Assembly: GCF_002294725.1 (NCBI RefSeq)
Contig: NZ_NSFT01000002.1
Span: forward strand, 248,001-312,000
Length of the DNA stretch: 64,000 nt
Direction: 5' to 3'
From: Mesorhizobium sp. WSM4313
Lineage (GTDB): Bacteria; Pseudomonadota; Alphaproteobacteria; Rhizobiales; Rhizobiaceae
Every line of letters starts with the position of its first letter. Position 1 is the first letter of the stretch. A program made the position numbers and the translations under genes. Shown in pieces: positions 44,795-54,513 of the stretch. The notes beneath the pieces were generated by a model. That model saw only the letters and a list, made by a program, of their open reading frames with translations, made no database searches and was not told where the DNA came from.

Positions 44795-46897
44795 CTAACG
44801 CGTAAAGCTCTGCGCGTTGCCGGCGTCGACGTTGACGATGTTCCCCGTGGACTTGGCGGACATGCCGGAGGCGAAGAAATAGATCGCCTCGGCGATGTCC
44901 TCCGGGAAGACCGACCGCTTCAGCATCGAGCGCGAGCGGTAATGCTCCTCGAGGTCGTCGGTCGACATCTTGTAGGCGGCGGCACGCTGTTCCTTCCATT
45001 CGCCGGTCCAGATCTTGGAGCCGCGCAGCACGGCGTCCGGATTGACGACATTGACCCTGATCTGCGCCTCCGCCCCTTCCAGAGCGAGGCAGCGGGCCAG
45101 ATGGATCTCGGCAGCCTTGGCCGTGCAATAGGCGGACGCGTTCGGCGAGGCGGCGAGCCCGTTCTTGGAGGCGACGAAAACCACATTGCCGCCGATCTTC
45201 TGGGCGCGGAACAGGCGGAAGGCCTCGCGCGAAACGAGGAAATAGCCGGTGGACAGGATGTCCATGTTCTTGTTCCACAAGGCCAGCGTCGTCTCCTCGA
45301 TCGGCGCCGAGGAGGCGAGACCTGCGTTGGAAACCAGGATGTCGATGCCGCCGAATTCGACCGACGTTTCGGCAAAGCCTGAGGCGACCTGATCTTCCGA
45401 AGTCACATCGATCCGCACCGGACGGACGAAGTCCTTGCCGTAGGCCTTCGAAAGTTCGTCATTGGCGCTGGCCAACGCGGCCTCGTCGATATCGGCGAGC
45501 ACCACGCAGGCGCCTTCGCGCAGCAGCCGGGTGGCGGTGGCGCGGCCGATGCCGCCGGCGCCGCCGGTGACCAAGGCGATCTGCCCGGCCAGCGCCTTCG
45601 GTTTCGGCAGTCGCTGAAGCTTGGCCTCCTCGAGCTGCCAGTATTCGATGTCGAAGGCTTCCTGGGCAGACAGGCCGACATAGGATGAGACGGTCGAGGC
45701 GCCGCGCATGACATTGATGGCGTTGACATAGAACTCGCCGGAAATGCGCGCCGTCGCCTTGTCGCCGGCAAAGGTGAACATGCCGACGCCCGGCATCAGA
45801 TAGACCACGGCATTGGGATCGCGGATGGCGGGCGAGTCCGGATGCTTGCAGGCGTCGTAGTAGGCCTGATAGCCGACGCGGTATTCGGCGATGTCGTCGG
45901 CCAGGCGCGCGATGACGGCATCGACATCCGGCTTTGCGGGATCGAACTCGATCACCAGCGGCCGGATCTTGGTGCGCAGGAAGTGATCGGGGCATGAGGT
46001 GCCGAGCGCCGCCAGCGGCCGCAAGTCCTTCGAATTGACGAATTCGAGCACGGCGGGCTGGTCATCGAAATGGCCGAGCTTATGGCTCTTTTCGGAGATG
46101 AGGCCGCGGATCCGCGGCATCAGCTTGGCCGCGATGGCGCGGCGCGCGGGAGCGTCGAGCGATTGGACCGCCTCGCCGCCGAAGATCGCCTTGCCCTCGG
46201 ATTTGCGCTCGAACCAGTCGATCGCCTGGTTGATCACCGAGATCGTCGTCTCGTAGCATTCCTTCGGCGTGTCGCCCCAGGTGAACAGGCCATGGCTTTC
46301 CAGCACGACGCCCTTGGCATCAGGGTTTTCGAGGCAGAATTTCTCCAGCCACAGGCCGAGCTCGAAGCCCGGCCGCTTCCACGGCAGCCAGCCTATCGCG
46401 TCGCCGAATATCTCCTTGGTGATCGCCTTGGAATCCTTGGCTGCGGCGACCGCGATGATGGCATCGGGATGCATGTGGTCGACGCAAGCCTTCGGCACGA
46501 AGGCGTGCAGCGGCGTGTCGATGGAGGCTGCGCGCGGATTGAGGTTGAAGGTGCAGTGAGGCAGGTAGCCCACCATCTCATCCTCGTGCTCGACGCCGCG
46601 ATAAAGGCCTTTCAGCGCCCGCAGCTTTTGCATGTAGAGCGTGGCGAAACCGTCAAGCTTGATCGAGGCGCTATCGCCGCCCGAGCCCTTGACCCACAGC
46701 ACCTCGACGTCCTCGCCGGTGAGCGGGTCCTTCTGCCAGACCTTGGACGAGGTGTTGCCGCCGCCATAGTTGGTGACGCGCTTGTCGGATCCCAGCGTGT
46801 TCGAGCGATAGACCAAGAGCTCAGGACCGCTCATCCCTTCGGCCTTTGCATCGTCCCAAAGATTGGCGAGGCGCGAGCCGGAGCGCTTGTCGAGCAT
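44795..46897 (-). CDS. rhaD: Bifunctional rhamnulose aldolase/lactaldehyde dehydrogenase RhaD
   Basis: The protein has 700 residues in two fused domains. The first (to about 420) is a class II aldolase (VTNYGGGNTSSK, HAFVPKACVDHMHPDAI, zinc His in VLESHGLFTWG). The second is a short-chain dehydrogenase (IALVTGGAGGIGRATA, NAGLAS, YCTAKAAE). In R. leguminosarum this fusion is encoded by rhaD and acts with rhaI. It would cleave rhamnulose or its phosphate and process lactaldehyde. ATG 46897 follows GGGAGG. It is divergent from rhaR. Confidence 0.9.
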   Translation of the reverse strand: MLDKRSGSRLANLWDDAKAEGMSGPELLVYRSNTLGSDKRVTNYGGGNTSSKVWQKDPLTGEDVEVLWVKGSGGDSASIKLDGFATLYMQKLRALKGLYRGVEHEDEMVGYLPHCTFNLNPRAASIDTPLHAFVPKACVDHMHPDAIIAVAAAKDSKAITKEIFGDAIGWLPWKRPGFELGLWLEKFCLENPDAKGVVLESHGLFTWGDTPKECYETTISVINQAIDWFERKSEGKAIFGGEAVQSLDAPARRAIAAKLMPRIRGLISEKSHKLGHFDDQPAVLEFVNSKDLRPLAALGTSCPDHFLRTKIRPLVIEFDPAKPDVDAVIARLADDIAEYRVGYQAYYDACKHPDSPAIRDPNAVVYLMPGVGMFTFAGDKATARISGEFYVNAINVMRGASTVSSYVGLSAQEAFDIEYWQLEEAKLQRLPKPKALAGQIALVTGGAGGIGRATATRLLREGACVVLADIDEAALASANDELSKAYGKDFVRPVRIDVTSEDQVASGFAETSVEFGGIDILVSNAGLASSAPIEETTLALWNKNMDILSTGYFLVSREAFRLFRAQKIGGNVVFVASKNGLAASPNASAYCTAKAAEIHLARCLALEGAEAQIRVNVVNPDAVLRGSKIWTGEWKEQRAAAYKMSTDDLEEHYRSRSMLKRSVFPEDIAEAIYFFASGMSAKSTGNIVNVDAGNAQSFTR

Positions 46898-46993
46898 AGG
46901 TATCCTCCCTTGGAGCGCGATGCCGCGCCCCTCATTTCTCGATCGGGAATGTCTACGCAAGCGCCGCGCTTGTCAATCACAAACGATCAATAT

Positions 46994-47030
46994 CGATCAT
47001 ATTGCACTGCACAATGAAAATATATGATCG
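46994..47030. promoter_or_regulatory. Candidate RhaR operator between rhaD and rhaR
   Basis: CGATCATAT (46994-47002) and ATATGATCG (47022-47030) are perfect nine-base arms; inside them ATTG and CAAT also pair. An extra CGATCA lies ten bases to the left (46984). DeoR regulators often bind such repeats in divergent promoters. The stretch is strongly AT-rich against its surroundings. Confidence 0.65.
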
Positions 47031-47085
47031 GAAATGATTGACACTGCGCGTTTTCTAAGGCCTGATGCTTGGGCAGGGAGGAACC

Positions 47086-47895
47086 ATGCACGAGAAAGAG
47101 CGCCACAGGATCATTCTGTCCGCCGTCCAGGAAAAGCCTGTGGTGACGGTGCAGGAGATGGTCGAGTTGACGGACTCCTCCGAGGCGACGATCCGGCGCG
47201 ACATCGCGGCGCTGCATGTACAAAAGCGCCTGCGCCGGGTGCGCGGCGGCGCCGAGGCGATCTCGCCGCCGCAGTTCATCGGCCTTGCCGGCCGCCCCTT
47301 TTCCGTCAACGAGACGCTGAACGCCGAGCAAAAGCGGGCGATCGCCCGCGAAGCCGTGAACCTTTGCGCGGACGGCGAACCGATCATCATCAATGGCGGC
47401 ACCACCACCTTCCAGATGGTGCATTTCCTGACCGGACGCCGCATGCCGATCTTCACCAACTCCTTCCCGATCGCCGAGCATCTGCTCAAGCACTCGAAGA
47501 ACACGGTGATGCTGTCGGGCGGCACGATCTATCGCGAGCAGAACATCATCCTGTCGCCTTTCGACAATGATGTGACGCGCAACTTCTATGCGCGGCGCAT
47601 GTTCATGGGCGCGCAAGGTTTGGGGCCGCTCGGGCTGATGGAAGGCGATCCGCTCTTGATCCAGGCGGAGCAGAAATTGATCGATCAGGCCGACGAGCTG
47701 GTAGTGCTGGTCGATTCCTCGAAATTCCGCATGCGCTCCAGCCTGATCCTGTGCGGGCTGTCGCGCATCGCAACCGTGATCACCGACGACGGCATCGAGG
47801 ACCGCGAGGCCAAGATGCTGGAAACGGCGGGCGTGGCGCTGATCGTCGCCCGCGGACAGTCAAGCGACAAGGAGGAATCTTCACTGCAGGCCTGA
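47086..47895 (+). CDS. rhaR: DeoR-family regulator of rhamnose use, RhaR
   Basis: The protein has 269 residues: a DeoR helix-turn-helix (VTVQEMVELTDSSEATIRRD then LRRVRGGAEAI) and a sugar-phosphate-binding domain (INGGTTTFQM, SGGTIYREQ, VLVDSSKF). In R. leguminosarum RhaR represses both divergent rha transcripts. ATG 47086 follows GGGAGGAACC. Confidence 0.9.
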   Translation: MHEKERHRIILSAVQEKPVVTVQEMVELTDSSEATIRRDIAALHVQKRLRRVRGGAEAISPPQFIGLAGRPFSVNETLNAEQKRAIAREAVNLCADGEPIIINGGTTTFQMVHFLTGRRMPIFTNSFPIAEHLLKHSKNTVMLSGGTIYREQNIILSPFDNDVTRNFYARRMFMGAQGLGPLGLMEGDPLLIQAEQKLIDQADELVVLVDSSKFRMRSSLILCGLSRIATVITDDGIEDREAKMLETAGVALIVARGQSSDKEESSLQA

Positions 47896-47949
47896 GGAAA
47901 CTCGCGCCCGCAGCGGCGATGGAATGCAACGCTCAAGGGAGGATATTCG

Positions 47950-48945
47950 ATGAGCTTTTTGAAGAAACTGCTGGTTACGGCGGCCTTTTCCGCCGCCATG
48001 TTCGTGAATGCCGCCTATGCCGAGAACGTCAAGATCGCGCTGGTGGTGAAGTCGCTCGGCAACGGCTTCTTCGACGCCGCCAACAAGGGCGCCGAGGAAG
48101 CGGCCAAGGAACTGGGCGATGTCGATGTCATCTATACCGGTCCGACTAAGGCTACCGCCGAAGCCCAGATCGAGGTGATCAATTCGCTGATCGCGCAGAA
48201 GGTCAATGCGATCGCCGTTTCAGCCAATGATGCAGACGCGCTGGTGCCGGTGCTGAAGAAGGCGATGGAGCGCGGCATCACCGTGATCTCGTGGGACTCG
48301 GGCGTCGCCAAGGAAGGCCGCCAGCTCCACCTCAACCCGTCCGACACCAATCTGATCGGCGAGACCATCATCAAGCTCGCCGCCGATTATCTGCCGGAAG
48401 GCGGCGATGTCGCCATCCTGTCGGCCTCCTCGACCGCGACCAACCAGAACGCCTGGATCGAAGCGGCCAAGAAGGTGCTGCCGGAGAAGTTCCCGAAGAT
48501 CAAGCTGGTCGCCACTGTCTATGGCGATGACGACTCGGCCAAGAGCACGGATGAAGCCAAGGGCCTGTTGAAGTCCTACCCGAACCTCAAGGCGATCATC
48601 GCGCCGACCACGGTGGGCGTCGTCGCCGCCGCGCAGGTCGTCACCGACGAGAACCTGATCGGCAAGGTCAACGTCACCGGCCTCGCGCTGCCATCGGAGT
48701 TCAAGAAGTTCATCGATAACGGCGCTTCGCAGGCTGTCGCTCTCTGGAACCCGATCGACCTCGGCTATTCGGCGATCTACCTCGCCCATGACCTGGCGGT
48801 GAAGAAGGAAGAAGCCAAGCCCGGCGCCACGCTGTCGATCGGCCGCGTCGGCAAGGTGACGCTCGACGACACCAACTCGGCCGCCATGGCTCCGCCCTTC
48901 CAGTTCGACAAGAGCAACATCGAGAAGTTCTCCAAGATCTATTGA
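47950..48945 (+). CDS. rhaS: Rhamnose ABC transporter substrate-binding protein RhaS
   Basis: The protein has 331 residues: a signal peptide (ending NAAYA) and a type I periplasmic sugar-binding fold (KSLGNGFFDAANKGAEEAAK, AVSANDADALVPVL, SWDSG). It binds L-rhamnose for import. GGGAGGATATTCG precedes ATG 47950. It is followed by a hairpin repeat, common after highly expressed binding-protein genes. Confidence 0.92.
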   Translation: MSFLKKLLVTAAFSAAMFVNAAYAENVKIALVVKSLGNGFFDAANKGAEEAAKELGDVDVIYTGPTKATAEAQIEVINSLIAQKVNAIAVSANDADALVPVLKKAMERGITVISWDSGVAKEGRQLHLNPSDTNLIGETIIKLAADYLPEGGDVAILSASSTATNQNAWIEAAKKVLPEKFPKIKLVATVYGDDDSAKSTDEAKGLLKSYPNLKAIIAPTTVGVVAAAQVVTDENLIGKVNVTGLALPSEFKKFIDNGASQAVALWNPIDLGYSAIYLAHDLAVKKEEAKPGATLSIGRVGKVTLDDTNSAAMAPPFQFDKSNIEKFSKIY

Positions 48946-48960
48946 TCTCGGACTGATGGC

Positions 48961-49092
48961 GCTGCCCCCCTCATCCGGCCGCTTCGCGGCCACCTTCTCC
49001 CCGGTGGGGAGAAGAGCCTGGAGCCAAGCTCGGAAATCTCCTCTCCCCTCGGGGAGAGGTCGACCGAGCGAAGCGGAGGTCGGGTGAGGGGA
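48961..49092. repeat. Double intergenic repeat between rhaS and rhaT
   Basis: Two consecutive hairpins (CTTCTCCCCGGTGGGGAGAAG and CTCTCCCCTCGGGGAGAG) are framed by CCCCCCTCATCC and GGTGAGGGG. Family as at 54316-54490. Its place after rhaS suggests mRNA stabilisation of the binding-protein part, which is inference. Confidence 0.75.
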
Positions 49093-49130
49093 AGTCTACA
49101 CGCAATAGATTGACCGGGCTTGATACGACT

Positions 49131-50672
49131 ATGGACACGACGGCCCATGACGGCACGGTAAAGGAGCGGCTCCCCGCCTCCGCTCCTCGCCTGACGCTCT
49201 CAGGCATCTCGAAAAGTTTCCCGGGCGTGCGCGCGCTGCACAATGTCAGCCTGTCGCTCTATCCCGGACAGGTGACGGCGCTGATCGGCGAGAACGGCGC
49301 CGGCAAGTCGACGCTGGTCAAGATCATGACCGGCATCTACCAGCCCGATTCAGGCGAGATCGGCATCGACGGCCTGACCACGACGCTGCCCAGCGCGCAT
49401 GCCGCCTTCGGCCACGGCATCACCGCCATCCACCAGGAGACAGTGCTGTTCGATGATCTTTCGGTCGCCGAAAACATTTTTCTCGGCCATGCGCCGCGCA
49501 CCCGCTTCGGCACCATCGATTGGCGCACCATGCGCAAGAACGCCCGCGAGGTGCTGGAGACGATGCGCGCCGGCCATATCGACGCTGACGCGCGGCTGAA
49601 GGACCTCGGCATCGCCAATAAGCATCTGGTGGCGGTGGCACGCGCCATGTCGATCGACGCGCGCATCGTCATCATGGACGAGCCTACAGCGGCACTTTCG
49701 ATGAAGGAGATCGAGGAGCTTTTCCTGCTGATCGAATTCCTGAAGAGCGAAGGCAAGGCGGTGCTCTTCATCAGCCACAAGTTCGACGAGATCTACCGCA
49801 TCGCCGACCGCTACACCGTCTTCCGCGACGGCGAGATGGTCGGCGAAGGCCTGCTGAAAGATACCGGCCAGAACGAGATCGTGCGCATGATGGTCGGCCG
49901 CAATGTCGACCACATCTTTCCGCAGCGCGAGCCGAAGATCGGGGCGCCGGTGCTGTCCGTCTCCGGCCTGTCGCATCCGACCGAATTCGACGACATCGGC
50001 TTCGAATTGCGCAAGGGCGAGATCCTCGGCTTCTACGGGCTGGTCGGCGCCGGGCGCAGCGAGGTGATGCAGGCGATCGCCGGCATCACCCGCACCAGCC
50101 GGGGCGCGATTTCGCTGGACGGCAAGACGATCGCACCGAAGTCGGCGGCGGATTCGATCGAGGCCGGCATCGTCTACGTGCCGGAAGAGCGCGGCAAGCA
50201 AGGCGTGGTGATCGGCCTGCCGATCTTCCAGAATGTTTCTCTCCCTTCACTGGCGCGCACCTCGAAATCCGGCGTGCTGAGGCTGGCGGAAGAGTTCTCG
50301 CTCGCGCGCTCCTACACCGAGCGGCTCGACCTGCGCGCCTCATCGCTGAGCCAGGATGTCGGCACGCTTTCCGGCGGCAACCAGCAGAAAGTCGTTATCG
50401 CCAAATGGCTGGCCACAGCGCCCAAGGTGATCATCCTCGACGAGCCGACCAAGGGCATTGACATCGGCTCCAAGGCCGCCGTGCACGGCTTCATGGCCGA
50501 ACTGGTCGCGCAAGGCCTGTCGGTGATCATGGTCTCGTCGGAACTGCCCGAAATCCTCGGCATGTCCGACCGCGTCGTGGTCATGCGCGAAGGCCGCATC
50601 GCGGCGACCTACGACAACAAGGGGCTCGACGCCGAGACGCTGGTTCGAACGGCGGCGGGGATCGCGGCATGA
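49131..50672 (+). CDS. rhaT: Rhamnose ABC transporter ATP-binding protein RhaT
   Basis: About 513 residues with two nucleotide-binding domains, as in RbsA and AraG. The first has Walker A GENGAGKSTL and Walker B IVIMDEPTAAL but, where LSxxQ is expected, reads LGIANKHLVAVARAMS. The second has a degenerate Walker A (GLVGAGRSE), a normal signature LSGGNQQKVVIAKWL and Walker B VIILDEPTKGID. ATG 49131 is taken as start; an in-frame TTG lies at 49110; neither has a strong ribosome site. It energises RhaPQ. The stop overlaps rhaP (ATGA). Confidence 0.9.
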   Translation: MDTTAHDGTVKERLPASAPRLTLSGISKSFPGVRALHNVSLSLYPGQVTALIGENGAGKSTLVKIMTGIYQPDSGEIGIDGLTTTLPSAHAAFGHGITAIHQETVLFDDLSVAENIFLGHAPRTRFGTIDWRTMRKNAREVLETMRAGHIDADARLKDLGIANKHLVAVARAMSIDARIVIMDEPTAALSMKEIEELFLLIEFLKSEGKAVLFISHKFDEIYRIADRYTVFRDGEMVGEGLLKDTGQNEIVRMMVGRNVDHIFPQREPKIGAPVLSVSGLSHPTEFDDIGFELRKGEILGFYGLVGAGRSEVMQAIAGITRTSRGAISLDGKTIAPKSAADSIEAGIVYVPEERGKQGVVIGLPIFQNVSLPSLARTSKSGVLRLAEEFSLARSYTERLDLRASSLSQDVGTLSGGNQQKVVIAKWLATAPKVIILDEPTKGIDIGSKAAVHGFMAELVAQGLSVIMVSSELPEILGMSDRVVVMREGRIAATYDNKGLDAETLVRTAAGIAA

Positions 50673-51646
50673 AGAGCTTCCTCAAATACCGCGAGATCTG
50701 GCTGCTTGCCGGCATCGTCGTGCTGATCGGCCTGATCTCGACGCGCTTCCCCGGCTTCGCCGTCCCCGCCAATCTGCGTCAGGTCTTCAACGACACCTCG
50801 ATCCTGATGATCCTGGCTCTGGGTCAGATGGTGGTGATCCTGACGCGCTCGATCGACCTGTCGATGGCGTCCAACCTCTGCTTCACCGGCATGGTGGTGG
50901 CGATGCTCAACGCCGCGCATCCGGCGATCCCGATCCCGGTGCTGATCGTGATCGCACTTGCCATCGGACTGGCGCTTGGCGCGATCAACGGCTTCCTGGT
51001 GTGGCGGCTGAACATCCCGTCGATCGTGGTGACGCTGGGCACGCTGACGATCTATCGAGGCGCCACCTTCGTCGTCTCGGGCGGCGCCTGGGTCAATGCC
51101 GACCAGATGAGCTCGGACTTCATCAATTTCCAGCGCGCCGCCTTCCTCGGCCTGCCGGTGCTGTCCTGGATCGCGATCATCGTGATCGCGCTGTTCTTTC
51201 TGGTGATGACGCGCACGCAGATCGGCCGCTCGATTCACGCCATCGGCGTCAACCCGACCGCCTCGGTCTATGCCGGCATCGATGTCGGCCGCACCAAATT
51301 CATCGTGTTCTGCATTTCCGGCATGATCGGCGGGCTCGCCGGCTATCTGTGGATCTCGCGCTACGTCATCGCCTCAGTCGAGGTCGCCAACGGCTATGAG
51401 CTCAACATCATCGCCGCCTGCGTGATCGGCGGCATCTCGATCGCCGGCGGGATCGGCTCGGTCGGCGGCGCGGTGCTGGGCGCGCTGTTCCTCGGCATCA
51501 TCTCCAACGCGCTGCCGGTCATCAACATCTCGCCCTTCTGGCAGATGGCGATATCGGGCAGCGCCATCATCCTGGCCGTCGTACTCAACGCGCGCGGCGA
51601 ACGCCGGCAAGGCCGCATCATCCTGAGAAAGGCGGAAGCGGCATGA
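50669..51646 (+). CDS. rhaP: Rhamnose ABC transporter permease RhaP
   Basis: The protein has 325 residues of the RbsC/BPD_transp_2 type with eight or more membrane helices, and GQMVVILTRSIDLSMAS and GAINGFLVWRLNIPSIVVTL. The ATP-binding subunit precedes it and a second permease follows, each with four-base overlaps. Confidence 0.92.
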   Translation: MKSFLKYREIWLLAGIVVLIGLISTRFPGFAVPANLRQVFNDTSILMILALGQMVVILTRSIDLSMASNLCFTGMVVAMLNAAHPAIPIPVLIVIALAIGLALGAINGFLVWRLNIPSIVVTLGTLTIYRGATFVVSGGAWVNADQMSSDFINFQRAAFLGLPVLSWIAIIVIALFFLVMTRTQIGRSIHAIGVNPTASVYAGIDVGRTKFIVFCISGMIGGLAGYLWISRYVIASVEVANGYELNIIAACVIGGISIAGGIGSVGGAVLGALFLGIISNALPVINISPFWQMAISGSAIILAVVLNARGERRQGRIILRKAEAA

Positions 51647-52644
51647 CCGACACCCCTGCCCCGCGCCGTATCCCCGACCGGCTCGACAAGCCGCTGTCGT
51701 CAGCGATCTTCTCCTGGGAGGCGCTGCTCGTCATCATCGCGGTCTTGATCTTCACGGTGAACAGTTTTGCTTCGCCCTACTTCCTCGATCCATGGTCGCT
51801 GTCGGACCTGACCTTCAACTTCACCGAAAAGGGCCTGATCGCTTTAGCCATGGCGCTGCTGATCATCTCGGGCGAGATCGACCTGTCGGTCGCGGCGATC
51901 GTGGCTTTAGCCTCGACGATGATGGGCATGGCCCTGCAGGCCGGCGCGGGAACACCGGTGCTGGTGGCAATCGGCGTCGTCGTGGGACTGGGCTGCGGCG
52001 CCTGCAACGGGCTGCTTGTCACCCGGCTCGGCCTGCCTTCCATCGTCGTCACCATCGGCACGATGAGCCTGTTTCGCGGCATCGCCTTCATCATCCTCGG
52101 GGACCAGGCCTACAAAGGCTATCCGGAGAGCTTCGCGTTCTTCGGCCAGGGCTATGTCTCGTGGGTCTTCTCGTTCGAGCTGGCGCTGTTCCTCGCCGCG
52201 GCGCTCATCTACTGGTTCCTGCTGCACCGCACGAGCTTCGGCCGCCGCGTCTTCGCCATCGGCAACAACCCGGTCGCCTGCCAGTTTTCCGGCGTGCGCG
52301 TCGACCGCATCAAATTCATCCTGTTTTGCCTGACCGGGCTGATGTCGGGCATAGCCTCGGTGTTGATCACCTCGCGGCTTGGCTCGACGCGGCCGTCGAT
52401 CGCGCAGGGCTATGAGCTTGAGGCGATCACCATGGTGGTGCTCGGCGGCGTCTCGATCCTCGGCGGCGCCGGCAGCATACTTGGCGTCGTGCTCGCCGCC
52501 TTCATCATGGGGCTGGTGACGTTCGGCCTCGGACTGCTCAACGTGCCCGGCATTGTCATGTCGATCTTCATCGGCCTGCTGCTGATCATCGTCATTGCGC
52601 TGCCGATCGTCTGGCGGCGGCTGCGCGAGGGGCGCTTCGCCTGA
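51643..52644 (+). CDS. rhaQ: Rhamnose ABC transporter permease RhaQ
   Basis: The protein has 333 residues: a second RbsC-type permease ([54 protein letters not shown]). With RhaP it likely forms a heterodimeric channel. Its last base is shared with the rhaU start. Confidence 0.92.
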   Translation: MTDTPAPRRIPDRLDKPLSSAIFSWEALLVIIAVLIFTVNSFASPYFLDPWSLSDLTFNFTEKGLIALAMALLIISGEIDLSVAAIVALASTMMGMALQAGAGTPVLVAIGVVVGLGCGACNGLLVTRLGLPSIVVTIGTMSLFRGIAFIILGDQAYKGYPESFAFFGQGYVSWVFSFELALFLAAALIYWFLLHRTSFGRRVFAIGNNPVACQFSGVRVDRIKFILFCLTGLMSGIASVLITSRLGSTRPSIAQGYELEAITMVVLGGVSILGGAGSILGVVLAAFIMGLVTFGLGLLNVPGIVMSIFIGLLLIIVIALPIVWRRLREGRFA

Positions 52645-52958
52645 TGGAGAAATACGCCTTCAAGATGAAGCTCAATCCCGGCATGAAGGCCGAGTACAAG
52701 CGCCGGCATGACGAGATCTGGCCCGAGCTGGTCGCGCTGCTGAGAGAGGCCGGCGTCTCCGACTATTCGATCTATCTCGACGAGGAGACCAACATCCTGT
52801 TCGGGGTGCTGTGGCGCCGCGATGACCACGGCATGGCCGATCTTCCGAAGCACCCGGTGATGCAGCGCTGGTGGGCGCACATGGCCGATGTCATGGAGAC
52901 CAAACCCGACAACGAGCCGGTGGCGGCGCCGCTGGAAACCGTGTTCCATATGGCATGA
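52644..52958 (+). CDS. rhaU: L-rhamnose mutarotase RhaU
   Basis: The protein has 104 residues, the usual RhaM/RhaU length. It has [20 protein letters not shown] and the His/Trp pair in [15 protein letters not shown], residues that line the rhamnose pocket in the family. It interconverts alpha and beta anomers. Genetic work in R. leguminosarum gave this gene the name rhaU. Confidence 0.92.
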   Translation: MEKYAFKMKLNPGMKAEYKRRHDEIWPELVALLREAGVSDYSIYLDEETNILFGVLWRRDDHGMADLPKHPVMQRWWAHMADVMETKPDNEPVAAPLETVFHMA

Positions 52959-54307
52959 TCGTCGCCGTCATCGATATCGGCAAGACCAACGCCAAGGTGG
53001 CGCTGGTCGATCTCGCGACACTGAGCGAGATTGGGCTGCGCCGCTTCGCCAACGCGCCGGTGCGGCAGGCGTCCTATCCGCATCACGATGTCGAGGCGCT
53101 GTGGACGTTCATCCTGAACAGCCTCGCCGATCTCAACCGCGAACGGCGGATCGATGCGATCTCGATCACCACGCATGGCGCGACCGGCGCGCTGGTCGAC
53201 GGCTCGGGCGAACTGGTGCTGCCTGTGCTCGACTATGAATTCGACGGCCCCGACCAGCTTGCGGCCGATTACGACGCCGTGCGTCCGCCCTTCGGCGAAA
53301 CCGGCACGCCGCGGTTGCCCATCGGCCTCAATCTCGGCGCGCAGTTCTTCTGGCAGCAGAAACGTTTCCCGGCGGACTTCGCCACGGCCGCCGCGATGCT
53401 GATGTATCCGCAATATTGGGCGCTGCGGCTGACCGGCGTCGCCGCCAATGAGGTGAGCTCGCTCGGCTGCCACACCGATCTCTGGAATCCCTGGACGTCC
53501 GATTACTCGTCGCTGGTCGACAGGATGGGCTGGCGCCGGCTGATGGCGCCGGTGCGACCGGCAAAGGATCGGCTTGGCCCGATCCTGCCGGAGCTGGCGC
53601 GGCGGACAAGGCTCGACCCGCAGACGCCCGTGTTCTGCGGACTGCACGATTCCAACGCCTCGCTGCTGCCGCACCTTTTATCCGACACACCGCCCTTCTC
53701 CGTCGTCTCGACCGGCACATGGGTGGTGTCGATGGCGGTGGGCGGCAGGAGGGTCGAGCTCGACCCGGCGCGCGACACCCTGGTCAATGTCAACGCGCTC
53801 GGCGATCCGGTGCCTTCGGCGCGCTTCATGGGTGGGCGCGAGTTCTCGCTTCTGACCGACGGCCAAAGCCAGGAATGGAGCGAAGACGATGTTGCCGCCG
53901 TTCTGGCGCGGCAGGTGCTGCTCCTGCCTGCCACTCAGCGGGGTTCGGGACCGTTTCCGCATCGCGGCGCGCAATGGGTCAATGCCGAGAACCTAAGCGC
54001 CGGCCAGCGCTTCGCCACCATCTCGTTCTATCTGGCGCTGACGACCGCGACCTGCCTGGAATTGATCGGCGGCGACGGACCGACGACCGTCGAGGGACCT
54101 TTCGCGCAGAACCCGCTTTTCATCCGCATGCTGGCGGCAGCGACCGAGCGACCGGTCATTGCGTCAGAGACCTCGACCGGGACCAGCATCGGCGCGGCCT
54201 TGTTAGCCTCAGATCGCGTCATCGCGATGAGCAAGGGTGAGCGCACAGAACCACCGACCGATCAGTCCTGGGGCGGATATGCTCGGGCTTGGCGCCGCTC
54301 TACTTGA
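52955..54307 (+). CDS. rhaK: Rhamnose/rhamnulose kinase RhaK
   Basis: The protein has 450 residues of the FGGY kinase family: [17 protein letters not shown] (phosphate 1 motif), [15 protein letters not shown] and [11 protein letters not shown]. In R. leguminosarum RhaK is needed both for catabolism and for activity of the RhaSTPQ transporter. ATG 52955 overlaps the rhaU stop. It is the last gene of the rightward rha operon. Confidence 0.92.
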   Translation: MIVAVIDIGKTNAKVALVDLATLSEIGLRRFANAPVRQASYPHHDVEALWTFILNSLADLNRERRIDAISITTHGATGALVDGSGELVLPVLDYEFDGPDQLAADYDAVRPPFGETGTPRLPIGLNLGAQFFWQQKRFPADFATAAAMLMYPQYWALRLTGVAANEVSSLGCHTDLWNPWTSDYSSLVDRMGWRRLMAPVRPAKDRLGPILPELARRTRLDPQTPVFCGLHDSNASLLPHLLSDTPPFSVVSTGTWVVSMAVGGRRVELDPARDTLVNVNALGDPVPSARFMGGREFSLLTDGQSQEWSEDDVAAVLARQVLLLPATQRGSGPFPHRGAQWVNAENLSAGQRFATISFYLALTTATCLELIGGDGPTTVEGPFAQNPLFIRMLAAATERPVIASETSTGTSIGAALLASDRVIAMSKGERTEPPTDQSWGGYARAWRRST

Positions 54308-54315
54308 CAGGTTGG

Positions 54316-54490
54316 CTCTGCCCCTCATTGCCCTGCCGGGCATTTCTCCCCGTATAGTGACGGGGAGAAAGAGGCCGTCACCGGCGATTTCGCCAATTTT
54401 CAACGCCGCGGAAATGCGTGTCGGCATGGCCACAGCTCTCTTCTCCCCGTTCAACGGGGAGAAGGTGCCGGCAGGCGGATGAGGGGCAGC
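54316..54490. repeat. Inverted repeat pair between rhaK and dadA
   Basis: GGCTCTGCCCCTCATTGCCCTGCCGGGCA with TTCTCCCC...GGGGAGAAA at the left, and CTTCTCCCCGTTCAACGGGGAGAAGG, GCCGGCAGGCGGATGAGGGGCAGC at the right, oriented head to head. It lies between convergent genes and may act as a bidirectional transcription end. Confidence 0.8.
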
Positions 54491-54513
54491 GCCGACCTCG
54501 GCAATTAAAGCCT

